DNA of 44,021 bases. Source: Phallusia fumigata (Eukaryota > Chordata > Ascidiacea > Phlebobranchia > Ascidiidae). A program made the position numbers and the translations under genes. A model generated the notes under the pieces. That model did not search any database and was not told where the DNA came from. It saw only the letters and a program-made list of their open reading frames with translations. How positions within the stretch are numbered: position 1 is the stretch's first letter; each line of letters begins with the position of its first letter. The DNA is taken from assembly GCA_008931825.1 (NCBI GenBank), contig QXVZ01011602.1, positions 1 to 44,021 of the forward strand. The letters run 5' to 3'. Positions 12,998-25,435 of the stretch are shown here, piece by piece.

Positions 12998-15805
12998 AAC
13001 GATGGTTCCACATTTCTTATGCTGTCTTGTATCTTCTTATACTAAGACTATTTGTCATCATTTCGTAAAGTAGAAAATATTTTACACAAAAGTATGAGTA
13101 TCTTCAGTATCACAAAAGTATCTTTCCACTGAGGCTATTTAAAATCATTTGTGCATCTAAAGCACATGCCAAGTGTGCATTGCAATGTAGTGATAACATT
13201 GGAATTTGGTTAAAATTTGGGTTTCTACGTGTTGGACCCGAAAGAGTTTTTAGATGCGAAAAGGTTACTTTGGTTTTTATGTCTTTGTGTAGCAAGGTTT
13301 TAACGTTGTAACACCTGTTGAAAACAGTTAACTCTTTGAGATTCTTCCTCGGAGAAAGGAGATACAGTTGATCCATGATTTTTGGTAAGGTCGTGTTTAT
13401 TAGGAAATTGACAAAAAATATAGAGCTGGTCGTTTGCCTGCAGTCTATTGTACCAGTATAGTAACGCGTACCACAGTTTGAAGTTGAGTTTATTCGTTTG
13501 ATGTGAGAAAACATAGTGACGCAATTGTACCTAAAAATCACCTTTGGCCGGAGAAAGTTGCGAAAGATATGATGCGCGAAAATAAAATTGACGGCACGGC
13601 TGGTGGGTCAAAGTTGAACGCACTGCATCTACACAGTCGTTACACAACGTAAAGGGTTTCAGGAGTCTGGGTTTGCGCATTGTAAGAACATACTGCCATG
13701 GTGCGAACGCAGTAATAGTCAGCATGAAAGTTTCGGTTCAAAGTTGAAACGGGGAGAACATTGAATCGAAGGAGTTTTATGTAAACTCACGACATCAAAC
13801 GTTCAAACCGTCAAAACAAACTCTGGAATTTGTTGCCACAAATCACACGAAACCACGCTTCTAATCCGCCAAGCCCAGCGCCCAGCGTGGTACAAAGTAA
13901 CCAACGCTAAGAAAGCGAATAATGAAATTTTGATTCTGCTGTAGAGTGACTTATCACCCTACACATAGTTGCGCTGCAGCGTTGGTGGGATGACGTAGTT
14001 CGATTGCGAGCTGAGGAATGTCACCTGACAAATGACGGATGAGAGGCAGCTCTAATTCCTGGCAGCAAGTGGTATTTATAATGGCGTGCGATGGTGTGAT
14101 ATAGCTGTACGCTCATCATTCATAAAAATATTTCGATGACATGAAAAGGATGTGGTAATATTGCAGATCAATAATTTCACACAGATTCAAGCAGTATCAT
14201 ATCACATATTATTTTCGGTTAAGTGAAAAATATACACTCAAGGAATTTAAAGTTTGAAACTTAAGCAAAACTTTGTAGCAAAAATGTTACGTTTAATTGG
14301 CGTTGTACAAAAGGCGTTTTTTTTTTACAACCAGTTCGATGTTTAGATGGTGATTTTAGTTGCAGGCAGAACGAAAACATTGTAATGTTCTATTCAATAC
14401 CGTTAAGTATCGTTTTGTACGTACCAAAGTGTGAAAACTGTTTGTGAATGTGATTTTAAAACCGCTTGCAATAGCAGATTTAAGAGCAAACAAACGTTTT
14501 ACTGTTATTGAAGCAAACTGTTTAGTAGCAAGAAATTTCATTTATTCGCATATTTTAAGCAGTGGGATGATTTTTACAAGCGAAAAGCTCGGTGCAGTTG
14601 CAACAGCTGGTAGAGAAGTTTGTACTTTTAAGGGAGGTGGGAAGTACTGTTCCACATTCCTAACGTTGGAAATCTCATCGCTGATTTATCGAACGGAGTC
14701 ACGTGAAAATAACCTTTGAGCTTTCTCAATTAACTCTTACGACATTTTTATATGCACTGGTGCTTCCGAATGTTATTTAAATCGCATTTTCGAGGTTTTT
14801 CACATCAGAGCTCTTACAACAATCGAGCAATTCGCCTTTTGTTACGTCATATTACCCTGGCGCGCACCGAACAATAGGTGGTTTGGTAAAGTCTGGCAAT
14901 CCAAACTTGAGCAGGAGCAAGTGGATTGTTTAGAAAATCTGTTTTTACGTAGGCACACAGCAGCAAGAAGACAAAGGTTTGCTTGTTTTCTGACAGTGTA
15001 GGACAATTCACTGTGGATAATAAATGTAAAGGTTTGATGTGATATGGCGTATGAAGCTTATTTCGTTTGTACTACAATGTGCAAGGACATATCCTCCTAT
15101 TGTTGTTAACACCTGCTGCATTGCCAAACGATATAGCGTCCAATTATTTTTCGGAAAGTACATATGTCGCAATTTCCGAATAAAGTTTGCTAGTATCCAG
15201 CTGTTGACGCATGCGAGTGTGACGTCACAAACCGGAAATAGACGCGATGTAATTTGCATTGTGACACAGCGCAAATTAGAAGAGTTTTGGAAATTTATCT
15301 GAATCAGATCGAAAAAATAAACGACAAACAATCGGGCAGTCGTTAACAAAGCGAGACTTTCTTGGCAAGAAGCAAAAAAATATTATCGGGAAGAGAAGAA
15401 ATCTGACGGATTGTATGTGTTAATTTAAGCAAATCATGTTTATATGAGCGGTTAGTGTCAGGCATATTGATTGCATCTACACCCATCCACGTAGGAGTTG
15501 AAACTTACTTGCTGCAAAAGTATCATAATCGCTTGCCAAAAAAATCTGGCTCTTAAGAAATTTTCTTCAAACTAAGAATTTGTCTTTTGTGGTAACTTAT
15601 TTGTACGAAGTATATCCCCCCTCCCTTGGTGGCCTTTGGTGACCCCCGCCCCCTTAACCCCCCTCCCTCCCCTTGGCGCGCGAACAGATGAAAGAAAGTA
15701 CAGTGTGTTGGTTGTCAAGAAATTCCACTGCTAGTGGGAGTATAAAACGTCAGGAGCGTGAGAAAACAAATCGTTAAAGATCCTTAACTATTTACAGTAG
15801 GCACA

Positions 15806-15907
15806 TGACGTCACTTCTCGCCATTGCGATAAAGATAGACGCCCAGGCGTAACCCGCCGGTTGCGTGGGAAACCGCTCGAAATTTTTAACAACCTACTGT
15901 GACGTCA
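15806..15907. promoter_or_regulatory. Pair of CRE/ATF palindromes in a GC-richer patch (promoter candidate)
   Basis: Two exact TGACGTCA octamers at 15806-15813 and 15900-15907, 94 bp apart, in a patch with several CpGs. A TATAAAA lies about 60 bp upstream and a possible donor (CCGTAAG then GTAATG) near 16023. This could be a distal promoter and 5' exon for the lipoxygenase gene 3 kb downstream. That is inference: no transcript evidence is visible. Confidence 0.25.
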
Positions 15908-18900
15908 CTATCGGCGCGCGTTTGTTGTTTGTCACGGGTTGGAGGAAAAGCACGGCGGAAGAAACCGGAAAAAACCGAAACCGGCAGACCCGAGCTTAAG
16001 GTTTTCGCCTGAGCAACCGTAAGGTAATGTTTTGCAATGTGTGGCGTCAGCGCATATTTCATCAGGTCTCCGGGTGTGAATCAGAGGTGACTGGATCCGA
16101 AATTAAATTTTGTTGCTAATTTCAGATTAGCGGGGTTATATATGTGTCTGTTATAGAAGGAATTTCTCTATTTTGAAGCACCCGTTTGAGGTTCTGTTGA
16201 GAGTGGGGGTTATAAATCATAGTTTGGTAACTAAATGTTTTGTTGAACCACAAATTGATTGTATTAAATGAGGAAGGTTAAATATAATGCAGGAGAGGAA
16301 CAGGAACATTATTAGCATCTGTGGCCAAACGCCGTATTCAATAATGTTGGCAACAGATTCTTCGATTTCAATCTAATTTTGTCAAACAAAACCATGTAAA
16401 TTGTCTGAAGGCCATGCAGCCCATACACACAAACACTGTTCTTGTCAAAATTATTAACAAATCAATAAAAATAACGTAGGATTTGTTAAGAATTTTAGCA
16501 AGAAAAGCGTCTGAATATATGGGCTACATGGCCATCAGACAATTGCTCATACATGTAACTTTTAGTCGCTCTGGATTAATCCTAATTGTTTGTTTGTCAC
16601 GTTGCATTGCAGTGCTCAAATTTCTTTCGATTCGACAATTTTTAGAAACGTCGGTTTCAAAAAGGAATATTGTGCGACGCCTTCGGAAAATTAAACAGTT
16701 TGAGAACTATGGCGTTACAGTATAATATGTGGCATAAGCAAGAGCAGGTTACAACAATCTTTGTAATCATTCATCTCTCTGTGCAGCTACCTTTGTGTCG
16801 AAGCGGAAAACGCTGACCCACATCAAACCCATCTGTAAATAGATTTTGAAACCTTAGTCGACAGTACTGAATAAATCTGAACCAAAAGCCAGCTAATTAT
16901 GATGTATCATAAAAGTCATTGAATGCTTGCTGCAAATAAAATATCTGTGAATTTTGGTAACATTAGAGCTTCTTTATTTACCGTAATTTGATGTTTTGGT
17001 CGAATTAGTTTTAAAATTTTCCAGTTTCATTGTTCCAAGAATTTTAAAATATGATTTGGACGCCTAACTGCTCGAAAGTAGAACATTCGTGCCAGATTTT
17101 ACGACGAAATGAAAGCGCACCTCAAAACACGTGCAGAAAAACGTCCAAAACTACTTGATTTACATCGTGTAAGGATCTTACGTTTGTGTGTGAAAAAAAT
17201 GCAGTTATTTTCCTGGTAAATAAATCCCCCTGTTGTTAAAGCAAGCTGGCACAAATCAACAACGACTGCTGTCGAAAATGAGCAATAGACAAACAAAAGG
17301 AAAGTTCCAGCAAGATAACAAGTCGATTGTGTTAGTCACAAACGTCTGTGTCATATCATTATGACGTAACAGGGTGTGCAGCAGGGTCGAGCAGGGTAGT
17401 TGTTAGCAGGCGTCGTTTAATTACTCTAGTAACCCTCTGGCAATCATAAATTGGTAATCATCTTGGTGATAGTCACCGAGGTCCGCCACCGTCTAGCATT
17501 GCGGAGTCATCTTTCTTCTTTGCGATCTGGATAAAGCGAGACCGCGTCTCGAGCTTATTTTTTACTTTCTACTGAAGAGTTAGGTTGTTTGGCAATAACT
17601 TCTTACGTTAGGTTGTTCAGTAGTTTATACTTTTTCTCAAGCGGTTTTGAAGAGGCTTACTTCTAAAAAGAGTAACTTGTGTTTGGAAAAATCAATATTT
17701 TATCAGTAGTCTATGAAATTGTTAGTGGTAACAACAGCTTTAGTGCAGATCTTAGGCTAAATTAACGCTAACATTTAAAGCCTGGGATTTTTTATGATGT
17801 GTTTTTTAACATATCGGCAAGTGTAGATTGTCTAAGAGTTGTTTCTGTGTGACACTTGCATCTTTCGTACCACGCGTAGAAAAAGTTTTGTTAAAATCTC
17901 GAAACATTTTTTCGATTCTGATTGTCGAATGGAAAATTGTCGCAAATTGTCACACGATATAGTGACATTGCGTACTAGACGCTTCTACCAAAATTTAGAA
18001 ATTCTCAATCGACCTATCAAGTCCGAATATTTCAGGAACTGTTAAATTATCTCTTCTTCGTTGCTGGGTCTTCGTAGCTTGTCCAGCTCAATTTAATGTC
18101 ATTTCACAGATGGTTAAGTTCAATTACCGCCGCTACCTAAGAGCCCACTTAAAATGCCTCGGCAATACAGGCCGCTTGTGGTCAAGGATTTGGCGTGTTG
18201 GATTCGAAATGAAATGTTTTTGCACTTGAAGATTCGGTTTCTTGGTCCAGTTGCCCTTATCTGTGTTGCAATTTAGTTGGAGTGAGGGATTTCCAACGTA
18301 CGGTGGTTTTTACAAGGGTATACGTGTTTCCGATTTGCATTTATCGAATAAGCAATCAAAGTCTTTAAACAAATAAATATTTTGCTTTCGAAGTAACCCT
18401 TCTTTTCTTGGCTTTCTGTGTTCGGTTGTTCAAGGTCAAGCTATAGTACTCGCAAAAGTCGTAAGTCATAAAGTTGGCCTGGAGATCAACAACCACTTTG
18501 TGTGTACTCGCTTTTGTATCTTTTATTTACGTGTTAAACATTTCGATGGAAGAAGATATATTATACAATACGCTGTTCCTGGTATCGACAGAGCACGGAT
18601 CTTGTCAATAGTTTTTATATCTTTTCGTTCCTCATCTTCTAACGATCTCGTCAATCATTTACTATGTTTTATGTCAAAAAGCTTTACAGTCGAAGCAAGA
18701 CTAGTACAGCAGTAAAAGCAGGCAAATGTTTACGTTTTTTGTTTTGAAGAAGATTTTAGATTTATTAAACATTTATTGCCTATATTTCTATCGGAGTTTC
18801 AGCATCGGTACAGACCAAAATAGAATTTATATTTTTATGTTTTATTTGATGGTTTTTCAAAGTACAAGATTTTCCCTTCTACTTTCACGTTCTACTGCTG

Positions 18901-19037
18901 AGTTCTGTTTTGTTTAGCTGAAGAATATTAAAAATATGTTTGATTCATTTTTTATTTACCCAATGTTCTTATTTTCAACAGAAAATTTTATGATCGGATA
19001 TTTCGATGTTTGTATTTGTTACGTAACAATAACTGCA

Positions 19038-22000
19038 ATGGCGAAGAACTTTGCTTCCGGTATCTTGGCGCGAATCGTTCAGTTTTTCGTTCTAGCGATT
19101 CTCGCTCTCCCGGTTTCCCTCGTTTACATCGTTCTCCAGTGTTGCGTGTGGAAGGAAATAATTCGACTTCGTTTCGCGCCGAAACGGGAAGGTGAGAAAT
19201 GAAGAACAAACATTCCGCATGATTTTTGGTCTGTAGCACAAGACACGGACTTTAAGAGAAGTTTATCTGAAAACCATAACTGCCAGAGGACTTGTATATA
19301 GTAAATACATTTTATTGCCAACGTTTTAACAATCGCTGTTGTCATCATCAGTGTTAAAAAAAGCACTATATTAAACGTATGATGTTTTAATTAGGTGTAT
19401 AATTATGTTGGGCACCTTTGCGGTCATTTCTGGACGAATAGCTTGTTGTGAGAGTTTGATTTGCTAGATATTCATGGTCAAGCAACTTAATACAGCTGTA
19501 TGGTGGTTCAATAATTGTAGTTGAAATATTTAAGAACATGGCACGAAAGTTTACAAGGAATAACTGTTATTATTACCAAAATCCAAATCTCGGTAAGAGC
19601 TTCGTTTTGTATGCTTTTATCATTTTAAGCGACAAACGTAATTTGAACTTTGGGGGTTGCAAACAATCTCTTTTGCTTTATGTTTTAAAATTACCAGACA
19701 TTTTCGCCAAGCATAAGAGCACAGAGCTCGGCTTAAACACAAATCCAAATATGCTCGCGTCTTTTCTAGCGGAATTCTCATCGTTTCACGGCGGCCGCAT
19801 GATGGAGCTAAACAGCATCTCAACCGAAGTGGCTGAGGCGTTCAAGAAAAACCGCTCTCCTTGCTACACCAAACAACTGACGTTCGGCTGTTTATGGGAA
19901 TTCTCGAAATTCGCGGCTAGCTCACAGATTGTCCCGCTTGTCCCCGATGACGTACTATATCACGTGCTTCGCAACACTGTTTTCGCTCATGGGATGGAGA
20001 GAGGAGGTAAGGACGTGACGTAACAGTGTGATCCCTTATTGATGTGGTTCTTAACCTTGTGGTAATTACCCGCATGTGGGTAATGACGGGGTTGTAGGTG
20101 GGTAACTAATTAGCTGAAAATGTTTTTACTTTGAGCACGGCAGAACAAGCAAAAAAGATCAATTAGATTTCGAAAAATTATCGGAAATAGAAATTTAATC
20201 GGAACAGAAACGGATAATGAGAGAAAGGTTAAGAAACACTGCCTTGGAGCTTTTCAAAAAGGCTAACAAATAGTATTAGGTGTTCTATTAGAGTGAAACA
20301 AAAAAGGCTTATTTTAAAAGTTAAAGAATTATGCAAACGTTTGGACGGAGACTTTTACCGAGAAATATTACTTTGTTAGACCCCTCCACTGACATCTTGT
20401 GGCGACTACCGATTCGCGTCGACAATTACAAACTGTTCAAGGGATGTTACTGGGACATCCGGGAGATTCGGCTCCATCGGGAGTACAAGATTACCATCGT
20501 GGATCGAAACGGGGGGGTGCACACCCCCATCGACAAAACCTGGGGGCTCGCAAAGGCTCACGCGCAGGCGCAGTTGACATTTTACGCCCCCGGACTGGCA
20601 CACAACACCGTACACTTTGTGTTCCCCTCATTGGTTGCCGGCAAGATCCGTACAGCTCTCCCGCCCTCATCCGTTTTGCGCCAGTTGCTGGAGCCGCACA
20701 CTAAATATACGGAGTACATCAACTATCAGGCACTTCATGTGAGTAGAATTGAGTTTGCGGAAGGGTGACATCATCGAAATAAACTTTGGCTGACTTTACA
20801 TGTACAGGTGCAAAAGATGATTTTGTCAGATGATTAAAAGCAATCGCTGAATTTATGTTTTTTGTTGAACGCAGGAATGTCAATCATCCACCAACTCTGG
20901 AACGCTGACAGATCGCGTGTTTAAACCCTGGTTGAGTTTTCCCATTTGCAATGAAGACTTTCTGCGTGGAATACGGGATCGTTGCGAGAAGTGCTATTAC
21001 GATGAGATGCTGATCACACAGGAGCTGAAAGATGACCTCCATTATCACTCCTTTCTGCAGCAAGTAAGCTAAAGTTCGAGGACCACTAGGATGGTTTTGT
21101 TTAATGATCTGGTTTGTTGCTTAATAAAGGGATTAAAACCGTGTTTTTGGTATGTTTTTATCTGCAACTATGTCATCTGTGCCTTTTACCATCATCAAAA
21201 TCCTATTCTAACTCGGTTTTGTTCAATTTCATTTGCCGTGGGCTGTTAAATATTGTTAGTTTAGTCCACGGCACCAGTGTTTAATAAAGAAATCAAACAT
21301 TAACTACTAAGCTAGACAACGAAAAAACATTATTAACGAAAAAACAATAATTGGTAAGTACCTATTTGTTATACACAGCAAAGGGCTAATTTCAATCCTA
21401 TTGTGTCGTTTAAAAACAAATCATGGTTATCATACCAAAAAAGTCCAAGGTACAATTCGCTGCTGGCAAAAAAATGACTTAGTCGGTCTGCTGTTGAACC
21501 ATGCTGTTCTAGGCTAAAGTTCAAAATTCTTGTTATTTCCACAGTATTATCACGTGGTCCGAAGTTTTGTCGAGATCCTCGAGCCTCTTATCGCCGACGA
21601 TTACGTCACTCTTGCGTCATCGATCCACCAATACCTGCCCTCGCTCGAGCGCTACAGCCCGGTTGACGTCGTCAGCACGATGCTGTGGAATTGCGCTATC
21701 GTCCACTACTGCGATCATCAGGGTTTCCTGAAGCATTTCGCCGACAAATATGGATGCATAACTATCAGGTTCGTCATGACGTCACTAGACGTTGTTAGTT
21801 TTTCTACACGAGTATTAACATTATTGTTTTTTTCTCAATTTTACACACTTGCTATTCATGGCTCCACTTTTAACGGAAACACATATACTCTTTTTTGTCT
21901 AACTCCGGTTTGTCCCCCCGTTTTATCAAGAAAAAGTTGTTTACATTTATTTTCACACGTGATAGATGGGTTTCTAACGTTTTTGCACAGAAACTTTTGA

Positions 22001-22633
22001 CCCCAGTTCACCCATCGGTTCACCAACAGGTCCCCTTTTGATACCGCATTTCTCAACAAACTAATTCACCTAAAGATTGATATACTGATAGTTGGTGAAA
22101 TGCAAATTTTTCAGTGACTTTTGTTTGGATTCACAGATTTTTGCCTTTTTTATTTCATATTTAGAACTCCATTGGTTCCGCCAGACAGCACGACCGCGCA
22201 GCGAATGGAATCGGCGCCAAACGGCGTCATCAACACGTCACATAACTTCACAAACAACTCGAATTACTTCAGTGGTGAGGACATTTATCACACCAGGTGC
22301 TTCCTGCGATGCTTTGTTCGCTACAACGAAAACTCGCAAGAAGACATGACCTTGCCCCTAACCAAGTAAGCGGAATAATTAGTTGTTTTGCAAGAAAGAT
22401 TTTTATTTTTAAAGTCTATTGTAACTAAATCTGTGTTTCTGGGACACTGCTAAATACATATGTGTCAATGTCTTCAATTGTTTAATTGTCACAGATACGA
22501 TTTCAATGATGAGCTCGCTATCGCCGCTAGCGACCAGTTTTTTCGTGACCTCGTTGACCTTGATTCGAAACTCCGACAGAGGGGAGAGGCAGTGGTCCCA
22601 TATTCCCAGTTTGTACGAAGCGTTTGTTTCTGA
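19038..22633 (+). CDS. Divergent, membrane-anchored lipoxygenase-like protein, 7 exons, 524 aa
   Basis: Exons 19038-19191, 19698-20006, 20380-20738, 20875-21063, 21545-21768, 22165-22365, 22495-22633; phases close exactly. Residues about 10-35 form a hydrophobic segment (ILARIVQFFVLAILALPVSL...), so an N-terminal membrane anchor replaces the PLAT domain. The rest aligns by eye with lipoxygenase catalytic domains, which dioxygenate polyunsaturated fatty acids at a non-haem iron. Matches: LPPSSVLRQLLEPHTKY (248-264) for LP..HP.(F/Y)KLL..H.RY; NCAIVHYCDHQG (386-397) for C(S/T).QHA..(N/H).GQ; RTPLVPP for the (R/M).PPP turn; and the end, ELAIAAS then RQRGEAVVPY. Candidate iron ligands are H229, H233, H391, H395 and the C terminus. 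The first pair is spaced H-x3-H instead of H-x4-H and the last residue is Phe, usually Ile. In-frame ATGs at 18990 and 18936 could lengthen the N terminus. Confidence 0.7.
19283..19355 (-). repeat. Interspersed repeat remnant with a hammerhead-like core, copy 2
   Basis: Located in lipoxygenase intron 1. On the minus strand it reads CTGATGA, a GACAA/TTGTT hairpin, then AAAAC, followed by an AATAAAA and a T/A-rich tail. It is the second copy of the unit at 12930-12997. Each copy has different damage. Confidence 0.45.
20041..20250. mobile_element. Small hAT-like MITE in lipoxygenase intron 2
   Basis: The left end reads GTGGTTCTTAACCTT and the right end AAGGTTAAGAAACACTG, an imperfect inverted pair of about 16 bp roughly 200 bp apart, resembling Charlie-type hAT ends. 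No clear target duplication was found. It lies wholly within intron 20007-20379. Confidence 0.4.
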
Positions 22634-25065
22634 TTGTTAACTCAACACATATGTCATTATGATGTCATAGTGTAAAAAGAACAATAGCAAACAGCAGTTG
22701 GGCGGTTTAAACCAATCGGGTAGAAAGGCCAAAATCACTGTTGATTAATGTTGTGTTTATCGAGTTTTTTACGACTGGTGATTCTTGTTTAAAATAGCTT
22801 TCAAACGTTATCATGCTGTATTTAGGAGCTTGTTAAAAAGGACGTGTTGCATTTTTTGTCTACGTATATGTCAAAAAATTTAAAGCGACATTTGTTGATA
22901 TTACACAAGATCACATAACTTACCGGCGTTATATGTGTCGGTATTAGTCAAAATTATTTCTCAAAATATTGTTCATTCGGTGATGGAAGTATGGCTATTT
23001 GTTTACATTGGTGATATTTTTTTTACGCATAAAAATCCGTTTTTTAATTAAACTAACATTCGACGATGTAGTGTTCAAAATTGCACCGTTAGAATTTGTA
23101 CTACTCTGTATTTTGATTTTTGCTTTATAACACATCTTATTTTTAAGCGATTGTGTTTGTTGTAAAAACTGAGATGTAGATATGTACACAAAAATTTATT
23201 TTTTATCCTGTCAGTTTGTCAACTAGTGTAGATTTCCATCTCACTAGTGTAAATATAACAAACAAATACAAAATCTTTTCAATCGTGTTGACAGCATACT
23301 TAGTTAGTTACACAGAGCAACCGCAGGTAACCTCGACGGAAACACGATTTTTAAACGACAACAGCGTTGGATTTAGACTTTTAGTACTTGATTTTGCAAA
23401 CAGGTTAGCTTTCCAGAGTAATATATGCAACAGAAATCGGTAACTCTTTCAAAAAATTGCTTAACTTACCGAAGATCGCCCTGTGGGCCTAGGCACAACG
23501 GAAACAAATGTCCATTTTTGACCCTTTCTTTCGATGCGGCGCCTTCGGGAAAGTCAGTTGGACTTTCGACGCACCAGCGACAAGAACTTGATCGTGTATA
23601 GCACTAATGGAAGGTCTGGAAAAGTTTTTTGCAATAAATCGGCTGTGAACTAATTTCCCCATGTTTCTGATGGCAGTTTTGGAAAAGGTTTGTTGGTAAC
23701 GAGTGCCAATTAACGTTTAAGTCGGGTCGTTTCTAAATGCCATAAACAGCAGATAACTTTTGTAAAAAAAACAAACGTCTAGGCTCAGTTGACCAACCAG
23801 CAATGAATGGGGTTTTCCGTGTATAAGAGCGGTCATGAAAATGGAAATGTCGAACGTTCTGGAAGTTTCATTGCTTCGGGCAGTCCGCGATCTACTTTAC
23901 ATGACTCAGCACAAACAAGGTTTTATGCTGACACACGTGCAGCCGAGTTTGTTGTGTGAAAGTCTTTGCTGAGAAAGTGTTACATACTGTTCTACCTGGA
24001 AACTTTGGCAACAACCTCATTTATCAACTGTTGTGNGAATGGGGTTTTCCGTGTATAAGAGCGGTCATGAAAATGGAAATGTCGAACGTTCTGGAAGTTT
24101 CATTGCTTCGGGCAGTCCGCGATCTACTTTACATGACTCAGCACAAACAAGGTTTTATGCTGACGTGCAGCCGTGTTTGTTGTGTGAAAGTCTTTGCTGA
24201 GAAAGTGTTACTGTTCTACCTGGAAACTTTGGCAACAACCTAATTTATCAACTGTTGTGGCATGAACGTGCGAAGAACCGCCATAAAAATGTGCATTTCT
24301 TAACACTGACGTCAGAAATTGCCCGAAGCTAAATAATTCAGGTTCTAAATTCAGGCTTGGCAAAGCTAAAAGCACAAAGCACAATTGTTTTGCAACAAGA
24401 CAATTTAAAGCCTGGATGAAATCCGGCAAGGCTAGTTGCTGGAACTGTAGGTAATCAGGTTTTTTGGAAAAGTTGAGTTAGTTTTAGCACAAACAAACAC
24501 AAACAATACTTTGGTTGTACATAAACACTAAAGTTTGCAATCTGAAGATCAGTTGTTATCAGAATTAGGCTAAAGCAAGGTTTTGTTGAATTTGTAGTAT
24601 TTTTCTGTTTTTTCGAGGTTGGCGTCTTTTTTGCCGTTGGTAAAACTTTGCACGTTTGGAAACTGTCCCACAACATATTGTCGGAACCTTTGATACTTTG
24701 TCCCCTGTAGTAGGTCAGCAACTGCAATTACGTCAGCCCGTTGCTTGGAAACGATGAAATACAGGAAATGATCACTTTCCAAATAGGGAAAAACCACCAC
24801 TCGTGACGGCAATTGAAGGCCTTTAAGTGCTTGCAAGTAATTCCTTAGCAAACAAATCTTTGCCTTGGCAGATGCTGTGTGTTTTCAAGCTAAACTATAT
24901 GGTGGAAATGGAGAAACAAAAGGAAAAAGGAAAATGGGAAATAATATCTGCTTGAGGCTTATTAATGGAAATAATATTCAGTAGAGGCTTGTAAAAATCA
25001 AGAAACAATCGAAAACGATCATTTATACACATACACTTTTCACTTAAGTCGTTGTCATTTTTTGT
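22634..25065. other. Intergenic region downstream of the lipoxygenase gene
   Basis: No gene recognised. It contains a contig overlap in which 23806-24035 is repeated after an N as 24037-24260, with indels of a few bases, and a TGACGTCA at 24307-24314. A minus-strand open stretch ending at 24570 looks protein-like but has no start codon or family match. Confidence 0.55.
23806..24260. repeat. Tandem contig-overlap (allelic) duplication around the N at 24036
   Basis: Both halves begin GAATGGGGTTTTCCGTGTAT and run in parallel to CAACTGTTGTG. The first copy has an ACAC insertion and an ATAC insertion relative to the second. This pattern fits two alleles of one place better than a true tandem repeat. 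Confidence 0.8.
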
Positions 25066-25426
25066 GNNNNNNNNNNNNNNNNNNNNNNNNNNNNNNNNNN
25101 NNNNNNNNNNNNNNNNNNNNNNNNNNNNNNNNNNNNNNNNNNNNNNNNNNNNNNNNNNNNNNNNNNNNNNNNNNNNNNNNNNNNNNNNNNNNNNNNNNNN
25201 NNNNNNNNNNNNNNNNNNNNNNNNNNNNNNNNNNNNNNNNNNNNNNNNNNNNNNNNNNNNNNNNNNNNNNNNNNNNNNNNNNNNNNNNNNNNNNNNNNNN
25301 NNNNNNNNNNNNNNNNNNNNNNNNNNNNNNNNNNNNNNNNNNNNNNNNNNNNNNNNNNNNNNNNNNNNNNNNNNNNNNNNNNNNNNNNNNNNNNNNNNNN
25401 NNNNNNNNNNNNNNNNNNNNNNNNNN
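25066..25426. other. Assembly gap (361 N)
   Basis: The 40-odd bases just before the gap (TATACACATACACTTTTCAC onward) are repeated immediately after the N at 26965. The contig 26966-28338 therefore starts here and should fill this gap. Confidence 0.95.
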
Positions 25427-25435
25427 CATCAACAG

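Larger units (their letters stand above)
11131..18935. other. 7.8 kb intergenic region without a recognisable gene
   Basis: Lies between the divergent 5' ends of COPA and the lipoxygenase gene. Reading frames here are short, are not bounded by convincing splice sites and resemble no family I know. It contains three TGACGTCA palindromes (15220, 15806, 15900), a 12-base C run (12954-12965), a pyrimidine/GC-rich patch (15615-15680), a TATAAAA at about 15741 and one repeat remnant (12930-12997). Regulatory DNA and 5' UTR exons are likely but cannot be placed. Confidence 0.6.

Noticed and set aside
24570-24866. Minus-strand open stretch of about 99 codons with protein-like composition (VVVFPYLESDHFLYFIVSKQ)
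   Set aside because: It has no ATG, no clear splice acceptor and no recognised family. Stretches of this length occur by chance in the window. An orphan terminal exon cannot be excluded.
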